Assembly (NCBI RefSeq): GCF_018362995.1
Contig: NZ_CP074372.1
Coordinates: 2,170,001-2,234,000 of the forward strand
Length of the DNA: 64,000 nt
Direction: 5' to 3'
DNA from: Chryseobacterium indologenes
GTDB taxonomy: Bacteria > Bacteroidota > Bacteroidia > Flavobacteriales > Weeksellaceae
A program made the position numbers and the translations under genes. This document shows positions 49,581-58,351 of the stretch, one piece after another. The first letter of the stretch is position 1; each line of letters opens with the position of its first letter. The notes beneath the pieces are model-generated. The model saw only the letters and a list, made by a program, of their open reading frames with translations. It made no database searches and had not been told where the DNA came from.

Positions 49581-50507
49581 TTAAAATTTAAGATCTCCAT
49601 TCACCTCTCTTACCGCGTTAGCAGCTTCAGCGAATTTCAATTGCTCTTCAGCAGTCAATGTTACGTTTACAATTGACTCTACTCCGTTTGCTCCGATGAT
49701 AGCAGGAACTCCTAAACAGATATCGTTTTGTCCGTACTCCCCTTCAAGCATTAAAGAACAAGGGATCATTTTCTTTTGGTCACATGCAATTGCCTGAACC
49801 ATTACAGAAACTGCTGCACCTGGAGCATACCAGGCTGAAGTTCCTAATAATTTTGTAAGAGTAGCTCCTCCTACTTTAGTTTCTTCGATTACATATTTTT
49901 GTTGATCTTCACTTAAGAATTCAGTTACAGGAACACCATTTCTTGTCGCTTTGCTCAATAATGGAAGCATACCTGTATCACTGTGAGCAGCGATTACCAT
50001 TCCGTCAACATCAGAAATTGGAGCTTCTAACGCTTCAGCCAATCTGTATTTGAATCTTGCAGAGTCTAATGCACCACCCATTCCGATGATTTTGTGCTTA
50101 GGAAGACCTGAAGTCTTGTGTACAAGGTAAGCCATAGTATCCATTGGGTTAGAAACCACAATAATGATCACTTCCGGAGAATGTTTTACTAAGTTTTCAG
50201 TAACGTCTTTCACGATACCAGCGTTGATACCGATCAATTCTTCTCTTGTCATTCCAGGTTTTCTTGGGATCCCTGAAGTGATTACTGCTACATGAGAACC
50301 TGCAGTTTTGCTGTAATCTCCTGTTGTACCCGTAATTTTTGTATCAAATCCGTTAAGAGATGCTGTCTGCATCAAATCCATTGCTTTCCCTTCAGCAAAC
50401 CCTTCTTTAATGTCTACCAAAACTACTTCTGAACAGAAGTTCTTCATTGCGATGTATTCCGCACAGCTTGCTCCTACAGCGCCTGCACCTACTACAGTTA
50501 CTTTCAT
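49581..50507 (-). CDS. mdh: Malate dehydrogenase
   Basis: 308 residues of the lactate-dehydrogenase-like malate dehydrogenase type. The NAD-binding loop is VTVVGAGAVGASCAEYIAMK. Substrate and catalytic motifs are TSGIPRKPGMTREELIGIN (with the Arg residues that bind malate), VVSNPMDTMAYLVHK, GMGGALDSARFKYRLAEAL and the catalytic His in VIAAHSDTGMLPLL. It interconverts malate and oxaloacetate in the TCA cycle, alongside the succinate dehydrogenase encoded 8 kb downstream. Confidence 0.95.
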   Translation of the reverse strand: MKVTVVGAGAVGASCAEYIAMKNFCSEVVLVDIKEGFAEGKAMDLMQTASLNGFDTKITGTTGDYSKTAGSHVAVITSGIPRKPGMTREELIGINAGIVKDVTENLVKHSPEVIIIVVSNPMDTMAYLVHKTSGLPKHKIIGMGGALDSARFKYRLAEALEAPISDVDGMVIAAHSDTGMLPLLSKATRNGVPVTEFLSEDQQKYVIEETKVGGATLTKLLGTSAWYAPGAAVSVMVQAIACDQKKMIPCSLMLEGEYGQNDICLGVPAIIGANGVESIVNVTLTAEEQLKFAEAANAVREVNGDLKF

Positions 50508-50624
50508 ATTGTTACTTTTTAAAATTATTTTTTGTTAGTTAAGTTTAAATTTGAAACTCCCCAAATTTAACAATTCCTGAAAAAATGCGCAATTTTTCAG
50601 GAATTTAATTAGAATTAAAATAAA

Positions 50625-51176
50625 TTAGTTGACGTTCAGTAAAAAGGTGTACAGCTTTTTCGCACCAGAAAGCACTTCATGGTAGTTTTCTTCAGCGACT
50701 TCCGTATCCAGAACCTCTTTGAAATTTTTCCACATAGGCCCTGTATTTTCCTGATAACATCCGAAAAAGTTGAAGGTAACCTCATCAAAACCTTCCGTTT
50801 TAGAAAGCTGTTTCGCAATAACGTTTCCTCCAAGTGTAGAACCTTCAATCACATACATCGCTCCAAGTGCTTCATGCTCATTGTTCAATTCAAGATTGTG
50901 GGAAGCGGATTGATTTTCCAGAGAAAGGCTTTTCAGGTCCTTTTCAATAAGGGAAAGTTTTTTTCTTTCTTCAAGCTGAAGTTTTTCTGCATATTTATCA
51001 GAAAGGCTGCGGAAGATTTTGTCTTCACTGTGAAGCAGTATCAGATAATTGGTATGAATGATTTTTTTATAATCCTCCAAAGTGAAAGTTTTATTAAAAA
51101 TCTTTTCAGAATTAAAAAGTTTCTCTGCTGCATCGTGATACTCTGCCGTATTCTGTTTAAGATATTCTGATACCAT
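50625..51176 (-). CDS. Biliverdin-producing heme oxygenase
   Basis: 183 residues of the heme oxygenase fold. The proximal histidine is near residue 14 (LKQNTAEYHDAAEKLFNSEK). The distal helix is EALGAMYVIEGSTLGGNVIA, with the conserved YxxEGSxLGG pattern, and FFGCYQENTGPMWKNFKE follows. It opens heme to biliverdin, CO and iron. It starts 21 bases after the bacteriophytochrome gene on the same strand, so its product is most likely the chromophore for that kinase. Confidence 0.9.
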   Translation of the reverse strand: MVSEYLKQNTAEYHDAAEKLFNSEKIFNKTFTLEDYKKIIHTNYLILLHSEDKIFRSLSDKYAEKLQLEERKKLSLIEKDLKSLSLENQSASHNLELNNEHEALGAMYVIEGSTLGGNVIAKQLSKTEGFDEVTFNFFGCYQENTGPMWKNFKEVLDTEVAEENYHEVLSGAKKLYTFLLNVN

Positions 51177-51197
51177 AAATAACGTTTTAAAAGTTTC

Positions 51198-53396
51198 TCA
51201 AATATAAGGCTTTTTAAACGTTAAGATAAAGGAGGTTCCCTCACTGCTGCTTTCATAATCCACATTTCCTCCTATCCTTTTCATAATGCGGTATACAATA
51301 GACAGCCCTACTCCGTTTCCTTTGAATTTCTTGGCATTATCCATTCTGTTGAAGATTTTAAACATCTTATGTTTTTCCTCTTCAGGAATACCGATACCAT
51401 TGTCTGAAATCCTGTAAATAATAGTCTGGTCATCTTCTGTTCCTTCAATTTCCACTTTCGGAAGATCTTTGTGAGAAGAATATTTCACAGCATTATTGAT
51501 GATATTCAGGAAAACCTGATGAAGCATAGTTTTATCAGCCAGTACATCCGGGCATTCCTTAATGATAATTTCACTGTTCGGACTGCCATAGGTCATCTTG
51601 GCATTTTGAGATATTTTCTCAATAGTGTGAGCCGTTTTCAGGTTTTCAAGCTGTATTTCACTATGTTTCGCACGGCTGAGCTGCAGTACATCATGCATCA
51701 TTTCAGCCATATTATCTATTTCCTCAATAATCGTATTGATCTTGGTTTTGCTTTTTACAGAATCATCGGTAAGATTTCCCAAAAGCATTTGAGCATTCAG
51801 TTTCATTACCGTAAGAGGTGTTCCAAGGTCGTGCGAAATCGTATAAGAAAAACTGTCAAGTTCGTCATTTACTTTTTTCAGCTCATCATTAAGCCTTTTG
51901 ATGGCGTTATAATTTTTGTGAGAGGTTTCTAAAATCAAATCTCTTACAGCCTGTACGGCACTTACATTTCTGGAATTCCATCTTTTAGAATTCCCTTTGA
52001 TATTTTCTGTAAAAATACGGAAGGAAGTTCTCGGCGATATCATCTGCTTTTCCTCTCCGTTTTGAGAAAAGACTTCTATCTTTTTCTCAGGATTTCCGGC
52101 CCAGTTGATGTGTTCGTCAAACTCTTTCCTGAACCAGATCAACATTTCGTTTTTATCCCTTTCGATAAAATAAATAACGATTCCTGCTACATCTTCAGAC
52201 AAATCCAGTTTATCACCATGTTCTTTGAGAAAGTTGCGGCTCACGTAGATTTTTTCATTCGTATTCTCCTGCGCCCATTGTACAATTCTTCTGATACTTT
52301 CCGGATTGGGAGTTTTACCATCTGTTATAATGTTCTCATCTGACACAATAGCAAGGCCATCAGCCTCCGGTAAGTTTCTGATTTCCGTCTTACACTCAAT
52401 AAGAGAGTCGAACAGATTGTTATGTTTTAAAAACTCCGTTTTAAGCTGAGATACTTTCTCATTCAGTTCCAAACGGTAGTTCAGCTCGCTCTTGGATTTA
52501 AAAGATGAATAGGCATTAGCAGCCAGAGCTGTGAAAATTCCTGCCTGTACCCTGTCCTCAAGGTCAATATGCTTTGGTTCTACATTCTGGCAGGTTACCA
52601 ATCCCCAAAGATGATCATCAATAATAATCGAAACACTGAAGCTGGAAGCCACTCCTGAATTTTTAAGATACTGCCCATGAACAGGCGACATTCCTCTGGA
52701 AGCAGAGAAAGTAAGATCGATATTTTCAGGACTTTTGCTTAAAATAGGAACCGTATCCGCATATACATTGCTGAAGATTCTTTTTCTTTTTTTCAGATAA
52801 AGATCACGTGCCTGTTTGGGAATATCAGATTCCGGATAATGAAGTCCCAGAAAACTTTCCATATTCTCATTTTTCTTCTCGGCAATTACTTTTCCTGAAC
52901 CATCCATCATAAATTTGTAGACCATCATACGATCGTAGTTCACTACCTTCGACAGGGTTTCCAGAAGATGATTCCAGAGCTCCTTTTCATTATCGATGAT
53001 ATAAAAGTTATCGTACTTATTCGAAATCCGTTTATTTGGATTAATCAGAACCTTTTCAAACTCCATAAAGATGTAAAGCTCACTTCTGAAAACAGAAAAA
53101 TGATACTCTGTATCACCAATAAAAATTTTATCAAAATAAGTTTCATTCTTTCTTCTGGTAAACTTATCCAGTGAGGTATAGATTTCTGAATCAATAATGC
53201 TTTGAAAACTGCCCGGAAAGTCAATAAGCTTTCTTCCGAATAGTTCATGAGAACTCCCGATATCAAATATATCCGAAATATTCCTGCTAAAAAAAGTAAT
53301 GGTATGGGACTCTGCATCAATGCCAATCAAATAACCAAAACTTTGTATAGAACCCGGAATATGGATAGGTTCTTCATGGCATTCTATAAAATTCAT
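51198..53396 (-). CDS. bphP: Bacteriophytochrome histidine kinase
   Basis: 732 residues from the ATG at 53396, chosen because it puts the chromophore cysteine near the start (MNFIECHEEPIHIPGSIQSF, Cys6), as in other bacteriophytochromes. An upstream in-frame ATG at 53489 is less likely. The PAS domain is at about 6-115. The GAF domain at about 130-300 has LGLHYPESDIPKQARDLY and SPVHGQYL. The PHY domain at about 320-490 has the PRTSF tongue. Phosphorylated His522 (SYTISHDLGTPLT) and a C-terminal ATPase domain (NNAVKYSS; GVGLSIVYRI) follow. It senses red/far-red light. No receiver domain or partner regulator is nearby. Confidence 0.92.
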   Translation of the reverse strand: MNFIECHEEPIHIPGSIQSFGYLIGIDAESHTITFFSRNISDIFDIGSSHELFGRKLIDFPGSFQSIIDSEIYTSLDKFTRRKNETYFDKIFIGDTEYHFSVFRSELYIFMEFEKVLINPNKRISNKYDNFYIIDNEKELWNHLLETLSKVVNYDRMMVYKFMMDGSGKVIAEKKNENMESFLGLHYPESDIPKQARDLYLKKRKRIFSNVYADTVPILSKSPENIDLTFSASRGMSPVHGQYLKNSGVASSFSVSIIIDDHLWGLVTCQNVEPKHIDLEDRVQAGIFTALAANAYSSFKSKSELNYRLELNEKVSQLKTEFLKHNNLFDSLIECKTEIRNLPEADGLAIVSDENIITDGKTPNPESIRRIVQWAQENTNEKIYVSRNFLKEHGDKLDLSEDVAGIVIYFIERDKNEMLIWFRKEFDEHINWAGNPEKKIEVFSQNGEEKQMISPRTSFRIFTENIKGNSKRWNSRNVSAVQAVRDLILETSHKNYNAIKRLNDELKKVNDELDSFSYTISHDLGTPLTVMKLNAQMLLGNLTDDSVKSKTKINTIIEEIDNMAEMMHDVLQLSRAKHSEIQLENLKTAHTIEKISQNAKMTYGSPNSEIIIKECPDVLADKTMLHQVFLNIINNAVKYSSHKDLPKVEIEGTEDDQTIIYRISDNGIGIPEEEKHKMFKIFNRMDNAKKFKGNGVGLSIVYRIMKRIGGNVDYESSSEGTSFILTFKKPYI

Positions 53397-53777
53397 ATAT
53401 CTTTTCAGTCTAACTATCAAATATAGCGTTTTTTGGAACAGACTTTCTATTTTGTGGTACCTAATTTTAAACTTCAGTCTATCAGGCAATCATGGGAAAA
53501 ATCAGCTAAAGAAAAGGTCGAAAAAAGTATTAAAACATTCTTCATTTTTACCCACTTTTACTATCATATCTCTAAAATATACAAAAAAGTATACAATAAT
53601 CCAATTATTATGCTTTAACTATGATTCATAACATGAATTACTCATTATTAACCTAAATAATTATTTTATTTAAACAAATTTATCTAAATTTATATCACCA
53701 AATAATGAATATGATAAAAATTCATTGAATTATTCACAATAAATTCAATATAAAATTTAAATTCAAATAATACTATT
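53397..53777. other. AT-rich divergent intergenic region with no gene seen
   Basis: About 380 bases between the phytochrome kinase and the choloylglycine-hydrolase-like gene, very AT-rich toward the right. It must hold both divergent promoters. I see TAAATTTA-like words but no clear TTG/TAnnTTTG pair, no RNA structure and no supported coding sequence. Confidence 0.5.
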
Positions 53778-54827
53778 ATGAAAAAGTTCCCATTAATTTT
53801 ATTTTCTCTGGTCCTATCTATAGGATTATGGAATCCATCAGAAGCATGTACAAGAGTGGTTTACAAAGGACCACAGAATACCGTTATTACAGCCCGTTCT
53901 ATGGACTGGCGTGATGAAATTCCGGCCAACCTGTGGGTTTTCCCAAAAGGGATAGATCGCAACGGACTGGTAGGCTCTAAATCTGTAAAATGGAATTCCA
54001 AATACGGAAGCTTAATCAGTTCTTCCTGGGATATTGCATCAGCAGACGGAATGAATGAGAAAGGACTGGTTGCCAACCTTCTTTGGTTAGGAGAATCCCA
54101 GTACCCGAAGTTCGATGGAAAAGGAAGTAAAAAGGGAATTGCCATTTCATTATGGGCACAATATTATCTCGATAATTTCGCCACCGTAAAAGAAGCAGTA
54201 GAATTTTCACGAAAAGAGCCCTTCGTTATTGTAAGTGATTATATTCCGGGAACAGAAAGATTTACTACAGTTCATCTTTCCATTTCCGATGCTTCAGGAG
54301 ACAATGCGGTATTTGAATATATTGACGGCAAACTGATTATTCATCATGATCCGTCTTATACGGTAATGACCAATTCTCCAGTTTTTGAAGAACAGCTGGC
54401 TCTTAACAATTACTGGAAAGGAATTCCGGGAACAGTAATGCTTCCGGGAACCAACCGTGCTGCAGACCGCTTCGTAAGAGCTTCTTACTACATAAATGCA
54501 ATACCGCAGACTGCTGATACCCGTACAGCTATAGCAAGTGTTTTCAGTGTCATCAGAAACTGTTCAGTGCCTTACGGAATCACTTCAGCAACGGAACCTA
54601 ATATTTCATCCACAAGATGGCGTTCTGTTTCTGATCAGAAAAACCTGGTGTATTATTTTGAAACGGTTTTCACACCGAATACTTTTTGGGTAGATCTTAA
54701 AGATTTCGACCTAAGCTCTAAGGGAAAAGTAATGAAACTGGATCTTAGTAATAACAACACTTACAACGGTAAATCCAATGCAAATTTTAAAGAATCTGCA
54801 CCGTTCGCATTCTTAGGATTAAAATAG
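53778..54827 (+). CDS. Choloylglycine hydrolase-like Ntn amidase
   Basis: 349 residues. A signal peptide ends just before Cys24 (NPSEA|CTRVVYKGPQNTVITAR), so export exposes the N-terminal nucleophile cysteine, the defining feature of this Ntn-hydrolase family (bile salt hydrolase, penicillin V acylase). Conserved features include RSMDWRDEIPANLWVFPKG, ADGMNEKGLVANLLWL, YTVMTNSPVFEEQLALNNYW and a late Arg in STRWRSVSDQ. It cleaves linear amides such as acylated amino acids or bile salts outside the cytoplasm. The substrate is unknown. It is a single gene followed by a structured repeat. Confidence 0.88.
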   Translation: MKKFPLILFSLVLSIGLWNPSEACTRVVYKGPQNTVITARSMDWRDEIPANLWVFPKGIDRNGLVGSKSVKWNSKYGSLISSSWDIASADGMNEKGLVANLLWLGESQYPKFDGKGSKKGIAISLWAQYYLDNFATVKEAVEFSRKEPFVIVSDYIPGTERFTTVHLSISDASGDNAVFEYIDGKLIIHHDPSYTVMTNSPVFEEQLALNNYWKGIPGTVMLPGTNRAADRFVRASYYINAIPQTADTRTAIASVFSVIRNCSVPYGITSATEPNISSTRWRSVSDQKNLVYYFETVFTPNTFWVDLKDFDLSSKGKVMKLDLSNNNTYNGKSNANFKESAPFAFLGLK

Positions 54828-54917
54828 ATATTTCACCACAAACCACTTATGCTTAAGTAAAAATCTGCCCCTACAGATAAAAAAACTAAGTATCAACGAA
54901 CTATGATTGAATATTTG

Positions 54918-54968
54918 ACCATTCCCCTCCCCTGAAGGGGTGTCAAATTAAAGATTTGACGGGGTGGT
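54918..54968. repeat. Structured intergenic element with a three-way-junction fold
   Basis: An outer stem ACCA..CCCC / GGGGTGGT encloses two inner hairpins, CCCC-TGAA-GGGG (54929-54940) and GTCAAAT / ATTTGAC (54942-54960). The composition differs from the surrounding AT-rich gap. It resembles the 'CCCCTCC..GGGGTGTCAAA..TTTGACGGGGTGGTT' elements I recall scattered in flavobacterial intergenic DNA. Only one copy is in this window. Confidence 0.5.
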
Positions 54969-55049
54969 TAAAAACACTTTTCTTTCATTCAAGCGCATAA
55001 AAGATACTTGTGGTAAAGTAAAGTTTACAACAAAAAAACAAAAATAGAT

Positions 55050-56216
55050 ATGGCCTTTTTTTCAATTAAAAAGAAAAGCCTGATCCTGTGCATGCTGGTC
55101 TGCGGGTTATCAGCGTATGCACAAAATCAGGATTCTCTGAAGACCACCTCTCCTCCACAGGAAGAAGACAATGTAAAATATCCGCAGCTGCAGATCAAAG
55201 GCCTTTTTCAGGCACGTTATCTCGTAGGGATGAGCAAAGATGTAGATGTCAACGGACTTCATCACACGGATGGTTCAGGGACGGATAATAATTTCATGCT
55301 CAAATATATGAGGGTTCAGGTCCGTGCACAGATCAGCAAACGTACAGAAGTTGTTGTTCTGGCCAATCTTGCCGATTTTAAAAATGATCCTAAAAGCAGA
55401 GTTCTTGAAAATGCTTATCTGAAGTACACTTTCAATCCGAAATTAGCAATTACCGTAGGACAGTTCAGACCTTGGTTTGGTATTGAAGAAACCTACCCTA
55501 TTGATATTATTAAATCTTTAGACTGGTCTAATCAGTATACGGAATTCGGAAAACTGGGCTGGACGAGCTTCCAGATTGGGATGTCTGCCACAGGACAGCT
55601 TCAGTTGGGAGAAATCCCCTTCCAATATGCTGTTTCGGTAGTCAACGGAAATGGGAAAAACCAGATCAACGATAATGATAATGGAAAGCAGTATTCTACC
55701 CGTCTTGTTTTCGGATTATCAAAAAAATATCACTTCAATGTAGGTCTGAATGGAGGTACCGGAGAAGTATTCAGTAAAAAAGTATATGCTTTGGGAATCG
55801 ATCTGAGTTCACTGATCCAGTTTGACCCAAAATGGAGCCTTGATATGCAGCTGGAAGCCAAACAGGCAACCAACCATGTTCTATACAATTCCATCGCACC
55901 TGAATTACGTCCTGATAATCCTGACCAATATCTGATCCGGGGAGCTTATTTCCTTCCGAATTTAAGATATGAAATCAATCACAAAAACCTGAGCGCCTTT
56001 GAGCTATCATGCCGGTACGAATACCTTGACACGAATTTTAGAATGGCATCCAACCCAAGACAAACGATTACTCCAATGTTCGGACTTGAATTTCTGAAAA
56101 ATTATGGGGCAAGGATTCAGCTTGGGGTTCAGTTCGACCGCTACAAATATCAGGTGGAAAACACTTCACAATACAATAACAATCTATTCATTGTCCAGGT
56201 ACAGAGTAGATTTTAA
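55050..56216 (+). CDS. Outer-membrane porin (phosphate-selective porin O/P type)
   Basis: 388 residues with a signal peptide (LILCMLVCGLSAYAQ). It has the alternating strand pattern of a trimeric 16-stranded porin and matches porin O/P-like families: QLQIKGLFQARYLVGMSKDV, FMLKYMRVQVRAQISKRTEV, TVGQFRPWFGIEETYPID, and a C-terminus FIVQVQSRF ending in Phe. It is the first gene of an operon with a DASS carrier and sdhCAB (gap of 20 bases to the carrier gene), so its likely cargo is small organic anions rather than phosphate. Confidence 0.82.
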   Translation: MAFFSIKKKSLILCMLVCGLSAYAQNQDSLKTTSPPQEEDNVKYPQLQIKGLFQARYLVGMSKDVDVNGLHHTDGSGTDNNFMLKYMRVQVRAQISKRTEVVVLANLADFKNDPKSRVLENAYLKYTFNPKLAITVGQFRPWFGIEETYPIDIIKSLDWSNQYTEFGKLGWTSFQIGMSATGQLQLGEIPFQYAVSVVNGNGKNQINDNDNGKQYSTRLVFGLSKKYHFNVGLNGGTGEVFSKKVYALGIDLSSLIQFDPKWSLDMQLEAKQATNHVLYNSIAPELRPDNPDQYLIRGAYFLPNLRYEINHKNLSAFELSCRYEYLDTNFRMASNPRQTITPMFGLEFLKNYGARIQLGVQFDRYKYQVENTSQYNNNLFIVQVQSRF

Positions 56217-56236
56217 CCGATTAAATAGTTAGTATC

Positions 56237-57667
56237 ATGAAAGAAATAAATATCAGAAACGTAGCGATTACATTTGTTGTTGCGTTGATCATATGGTTCA
56301 TTCCTGCTCCGGAGGGAGTTGCTGAAAATGCCTGGCATTTGTTTGCCATCTTTGCGGCAACCATTTTAGGAATCATTCTTAAAGCGGCTCCAATGGGTAC
56401 AATGTGTATGATGGCCATTGGTTTTACAGCACTTACACAGGTGGTTGCTCCCGGAGATGCAGGAAAATCTATTACAAAAGCGCTTTCCGGGTTTGGAGAC
56501 AAAGTAATCTGGCTGATCGGGATCTCATTCTTTATCGCCAGAGGATTTATCAAAACAGGACTTGGAAACCGTATTGCCTTTCTATTCATCAGAGTTTTTG
56601 GTAAAAGTTCATTGGGTTTGGCTTACGGATTAGGACTTGCCGATGTTTGCCTTGCTCCTGCTATTCCAAGTAATACCGCAAGAGGTGGTGGGATTATCTA
56701 TCCTATCATGAAATCTATGGCGATAAGCTTTGATTCCGTTCCTGAAAAACCGGAAACCCATAGAAAATTAGGTTCATTCTTAACGTTGAACAGCTATTAT
56801 ATGAACCTCATCGCGTCTTCTATGTTCCTTACCGGGACAGCAAGTAACCCGATGTGTCAGAAATTTGCAGCTAACCTTGGTATTGATATTACCTGGATGT
56901 CATGGGCTGCAGCAGGTTTCATTCCGGGAGCAGTAGCATTCTTTGTCGTTCCTTTGGTACTGTACAAATTATATCCGCCTGAATTGAAAAAAACAGGAGA
57001 TGCTCCGAAAATGGCCGCTCAGAAATTAAAAGAAATGGGACCTATTTCCAGAAACGAATGGCTGATGCTGTTAGCATTCTTTATTCTGTTAGCCCTTTGG
57101 ATATTCGGCGGAGCGCTTTCTATTGACGCTACAACTACAGCTTTCATTGGATTAACTTTATTGTTATTGACCTCAGTATTAACCTGGGAAGATGTGAAGG
57201 GGGAAAAAGGAGCTTGGGACACCATCGTCTGGTTCGCTGTACTGGTAATGATGGCTAGTTCTCTGAATGAACTCGGCTTCATTGGCTGGTTCAGTAACCT
57301 TATCAAAGTTCAGATCGGAGGTCTGAGCTGGCAGGTAGCCTTCCCGGTAATTATTGTTGTCTATTTCTTCAGCCACTATATTTTTGCGAGTGCAACCGCT
57401 CACGTAGCGGCTATGTATGCAGCATTACTGGGTGTAGGTGTTTCTTTAGGAATTCCTCCTATGCTGCTGGCGATGATGCTAGGTTTCATGGGTTCTATTT
57501 ATGGTGTACTTACCCATTACGGACACGGTCCTGCTCCGGTATTCTTCGGAAGCGGATATGTAGACCTGAAAGCATGGTGGCTCAGAGGTCTTGAGATAGG
57601 AATCGTTCTATTGATCATCTATATGGTTGTAGGAGGATTGTGGATGAAAGTCTTAGGATATTATTAA
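56237..57667 (+). CDS. DASS-family dicarboxylate/anion carrier (SLC13-like)
   Basis: 476 residues with about twelve membrane helices. It belongs to the divalent-anion:sodium symporter family: IGISFFIARGFIKTGLGNRI, the first SNT-type substrate loop in LAPAIPSNTARGGGIIYPI and the matching second loop in FASATAHVAAMYAALL. This subgroup moves succinate, fumarate, malate or citrate with sodium or by exchange. The gene lies between a porin and sdhCAB with gaps of 20 and 16 bases, so C4-dicarboxylates are the most likely substrates. Confidence 0.88.
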   Translation: MKEINIRNVAITFVVALIIWFIPAPEGVAENAWHLFAIFAATILGIILKAAPMGTMCMMAIGFTALTQVVAPGDAGKSITKALSGFGDKVIWLIGISFFIARGFIKTGLGNRIAFLFIRVFGKSSLGLAYGLGLADVCLAPAIPSNTARGGGIIYPIMKSMAISFDSVPEKPETHRKLGSFLTLNSYYMNLIASSMFLTGTASNPMCQKFAANLGIDITWMSWAAAGFIPGAVAFFVVPLVLYKLYPPELKKTGDAPKMAAQKLKEMGPISRNEWLMLLAFFILLALWIFGGALSIDATTTAFIGLTLLLLTSVLTWEDVKGEKGAWDTIVWFAVLVMMASSLNELGFIGWFSNLIKVQIGGLSWQVAFPVIIVVYFFSHYIFASATAHVAAMYAALLGVGVSLGIPPMLLAMMLGFMGSIYGVLTHYGHGPAPVFFGSGYVDLKAWWLRGLEIGIVLLIIYMVVGGLWMKVLGYY

Positions 57668-57683
57668 TTTTTAAATCAAAAAT

Positions 57684-58340
57684 ATGTTATCAACATTGTC
57701 AAGAAAAATGCTGATGTGCCTTACAGGACTCTTTCTGGGATTCTTCCTGTTGATTCATTTCCTTGGAAATCTTCAGCTTTTTCTGCCACAAGAACAGGCG
57801 CACCTGCAGTTTAATGCATACTCACATTTTTTATCAGGAAATATTATTATCAAAATAGTTTCTTACGTTTTGTATGCCAGTATTATTCTGCATGCTGTAG
57901 ATGGGCTGATTATTACATTAAAAAACAGAAAGTCCGGTGGCGGTTATCAGTCGGACAGACGTGGAAGAGCCAGTACATGGGCTTCCCGAAATATGGGAAT
58001 CCTCGGAACATTAATCCTGATCTTTTTGGTAATCCATTTCCAGAACTTCTGGTATATCTACAAATTTGGAAATCCGCCTTTGGATGAGAACGGAAATAAA
58101 GATCTCTATATTTTAGTAGTAACGGTATTCAAAGAATGGTGGTATGTCATTATTTATGTACTGTCCATGATTGCCTTATGTTATCACCTGATCCATGGGA
58201 TATACAGTGCTGTAAGAACTCTGGGCCTCTATCATCCTAAGTTTGTACAATGGTTCAAAACGATCGGAATTGCCTATTCAATCATCATCTGTGTAGGTTT
58301 TGCATTGATGCCGGTGTATGTATTCTTTACTTATCATTAA
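57684..58340 (+). CDS. sdhC: Succinate dehydrogenase cytochrome b subunit
   Basis: 218 residues with five membrane helices, the single-subunit type B anchor of Bacteroidota and Bacillus. Histidines that can bind the two hemes sit in [45 protein letters not shown] and [20 protein letters not shown]. It anchors the flavoprotein and iron-sulfur subunits and passes electrons to menaquinone. It lies 11 bases before sdhA. Confidence 0.92.
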   Translation: MLSTLSRKMLMCLTGLFLGFFLLIHFLGNLQLFLPQEQAHLQFNAYSHFLSGNIIIKIVSYVLYASIILHAVDGLIITLKNRKSGGGYQSDRRGRASTWASRNMGILGTLILIFLVIHFQNFWYIYKFGNPPLDENGNKDLYILVVTVFKEWWYVIIYVLSMIALCYHLIHGIYSAVRTLGLYHPKFVQWFKTIGIAYSIIICVGFALMPVYVFFTYH

Positions 58341-58351
58341 ACAGAACGGTC

